Part shown: piece after piece, positions 5,589-6,344 of the stretch
How the letters are laid out: each line of letters begins with the position of its first letter
Numbering within the stretch: position 1 is the stretch's first letter
Source of the DNA: Rhodospirillaceae bacterium
Lineage (GTDB): Bacteria; Pseudomonadota; Alphaproteobacteria; SP197
NCBI GenBank assembly: GCA_018700655.1
Contig: JABIUG010000109.1
Span: 1-6,344, forward strand
Direction: 5' to 3'
Length of the DNA stretch: 6,344 bases
Notes under the pieces: model-generated
The model's database searches: none
Told to the model about the DNA's origin: nothing
What the model saw: the letters and a program-made list of their open reading frames with translations, nothing else
Made by a program: the position numbers and the translations under genes

Positions 5589-6221
5589 ATGGCCTCGGAT
5601 AACAACACTACGATTCTGGCAATCGACAACCTCAGCTGCGAACGGGGCGGACGGCGCCTGTTCGAGGACCTGTCGTTTGCCTTGTCGCCTGGCGACGTTC
5701 TGGTGCTGCGCGGGCCAAACGGCAGCGGCAAGAGCAGCCTGCTGCGTGTTCTGGCCGGGCTTCTGCCGGCTGCCGACGGTGTCATTCAATGGCACGGCCG
5801 CGACATCAGCGACGAACCGGCGCCCTGGCAACGCTCCCTGGCCTTTCTGGGGCACGCCAACGCGATCAAGGCCGCAATGACCGTGTCTGAGAACCTTGCT
5901 TTCTGGGCGGCGTTTGAGGGTTCCAACAGCGACTCTGGCGACGCACTCGATGCGCTCGACCTGAAACCTTTGGCCGATCTGCCCGCTTCAATGCTCTCTG
6001 CCGGACAACAGCGACGCCTGGGCCTGGCAAGGTTGGCGACCCGGTTGGGCGGTTGCTGGCTAATGGATGAACCGACCGTCACGCTCGATGCCAACTCCGT
6101 CGCCAAGCTGCGCGACCTGATTGCACGTCACCGCCAGGCCGGTGGTATCGCGATTATTGCGACCCACGAGGATATCGGGGTCGATAATGCACGCACCCTC
6201 ATCCTGGGCGAGGTGACATGA
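5589..6221 (+). CDS. ccmA: Heme exporter ATP-binding protein CcmA
   Basis: The 210-residue product is an ABC ATPase with all nucleotide-binding motifs: Walker A GPNGSGKSS (42-50), a Q/H-loop region with the CcmA-typical LGHANAIKAAMTVSENLAFW (87-106), signature LSAGQ (136-140), Walker B CWLMDEPTVTLD (156-167) with Asp160-Glu161, and switch His193 (ATHED). The length matches CcmA (about 200-215). CcmA energises the CcmABCD complex at the cytoplasmic face of the inner membrane, releasing heme-bound CcmE for System I cytochrome c maturation. The ATG at 5589 is used because the conserved N-terminal strand follows shortly; no strong ribosome binding site is seen. Its stop overlaps the ccmB start as ATGA, showing translational coupling. 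The Rieske gene diverges from it across a 114-bp spacer. Confidence 0.95.
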   Translation: MASDNNTTILAIDNLSCERGGRRLFEDLSFALSPGDVLVLRGPNGSGKSSLLRVLAGLLPAADGVIQWHGRDISDEPAPWQRSLAFLGHANAIKAAMTVSENLAFWAAFEGSNSDSGDALDALDLKPLADLPASMLSAGQQRRLGLARLATRLGGCWLMDEPTVTLDANSVAKLRDLIARHRQAGGIAIIATHEDIGVDNARTLILGEVT

Positions 6222-6344
6222 GCGCGTTCCTCGCCCTGGTCCGGCGCGACGTTGCGCTGGCCGTGCGTCGCGGCGGTGAGGCTGCCCTGACCCTGGGCTT
6301 CTTTGTCGTCACGATTTCTCTCTTCCCGTTTGGTGTCGGCCCCG
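6218..6344 (+). CDS. ccmB: Heme exporter membrane protein CcmB, N-terminal part (runs off window)
   Basis: The ATG at 6218-6220 sits inside the ccmA stop (ATGA, 4-nt overlap). Forty-two codons are visible, beginning MSAFLALVRRDVALAVRRGG and entering the first membrane helix, LGFFVVTISLFPFGVGP, whose FFVxxxxLFPFGVGP pattern is the hallmark of CcmB, the membrane permease partner of CcmA in cytochrome c maturation. The rest of the roughly 220-residue protein, and presumably ccmC, lie beyond the window. Confidence 0.93.
   Translation, partial: MSAFLALVRRDVALAVRRGGEAALTLGFFVVTISLFPFGVGP

Noticed and set aside
1..6344. CRISPR array, tRNA, rRNA, insertion sequence or attachment site
   Set aside because: No regularly spaced repeats, tRNA-like cloverleaf, transposase or integrase sequence, or matching flanking repeats were seen on reading the window.

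Overview
The window looks like chromosomal DNA from a GC-rich alphaproteobacterium. The best clue is its two edges. At the left edge, on the minus strand, is the first 39 codons of aconitase (acnA). At the right edge, on the plus strand, are the heme-exporter genes ccmA (complete) and ccmB (start only). In several alphaproteobacteria, for example Bradyrhizobium (acnA beside cycVWX), these two loci are divergent next-door neighbours. Here about 5.5 kb carrying four genes lies between them, so the interior reads as an accessory insertion at a conserved housekeeping junction.

Layout, left to right: acnA 5' end (minus, 1-119); a short-chain-dehydrogenase-like protein with its catalytic and cofactor motifs eroded (plus, 270-845); a folate-dependent GcvT/DmdA-like methyltransferase (minus, 835-2007), whose 3' end overlaps that of the SDR-like gene by 11 nt; a strong intrinsic terminator (minus, about 2123-2160); a BCCT-family transporter reading frame (minus, 2188-3699) that is continuous and motif-rich but broken by three in-frame stop codons; a spacer with a cluster of TTTGTC/GACAAA palindromes (3834-3877); a 527-residue protein with an N-terminal Rieske [2Fe-2S] domain and a long helical, His-rich C-terminal region that I cannot assign (minus, 3891-5474), with a good sigma70-type promoter; then ccmA and ccmB (plus, from 5589), overlapping by ATGA.

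The three interior minus-strand genes fit a theme of uptake and demethylation of a methylated osmolyte: BCCT carriers import betaine, carnitine, choline or DMSP, GcvT/DmdA-type enzymes move a methyl group to tetrahydrofolate, and a Rieske protein could supply electrons for an oxidative step. The substrate is not determined by the sequence. The transporter appears disabled by point mutations without any indel, so the module is either recently decaying, affected by sequence error, or more unusual. The most novel-looking protein is the Rieske fusion; the most striking sequence observation is the triple-nonsense transporter frame.
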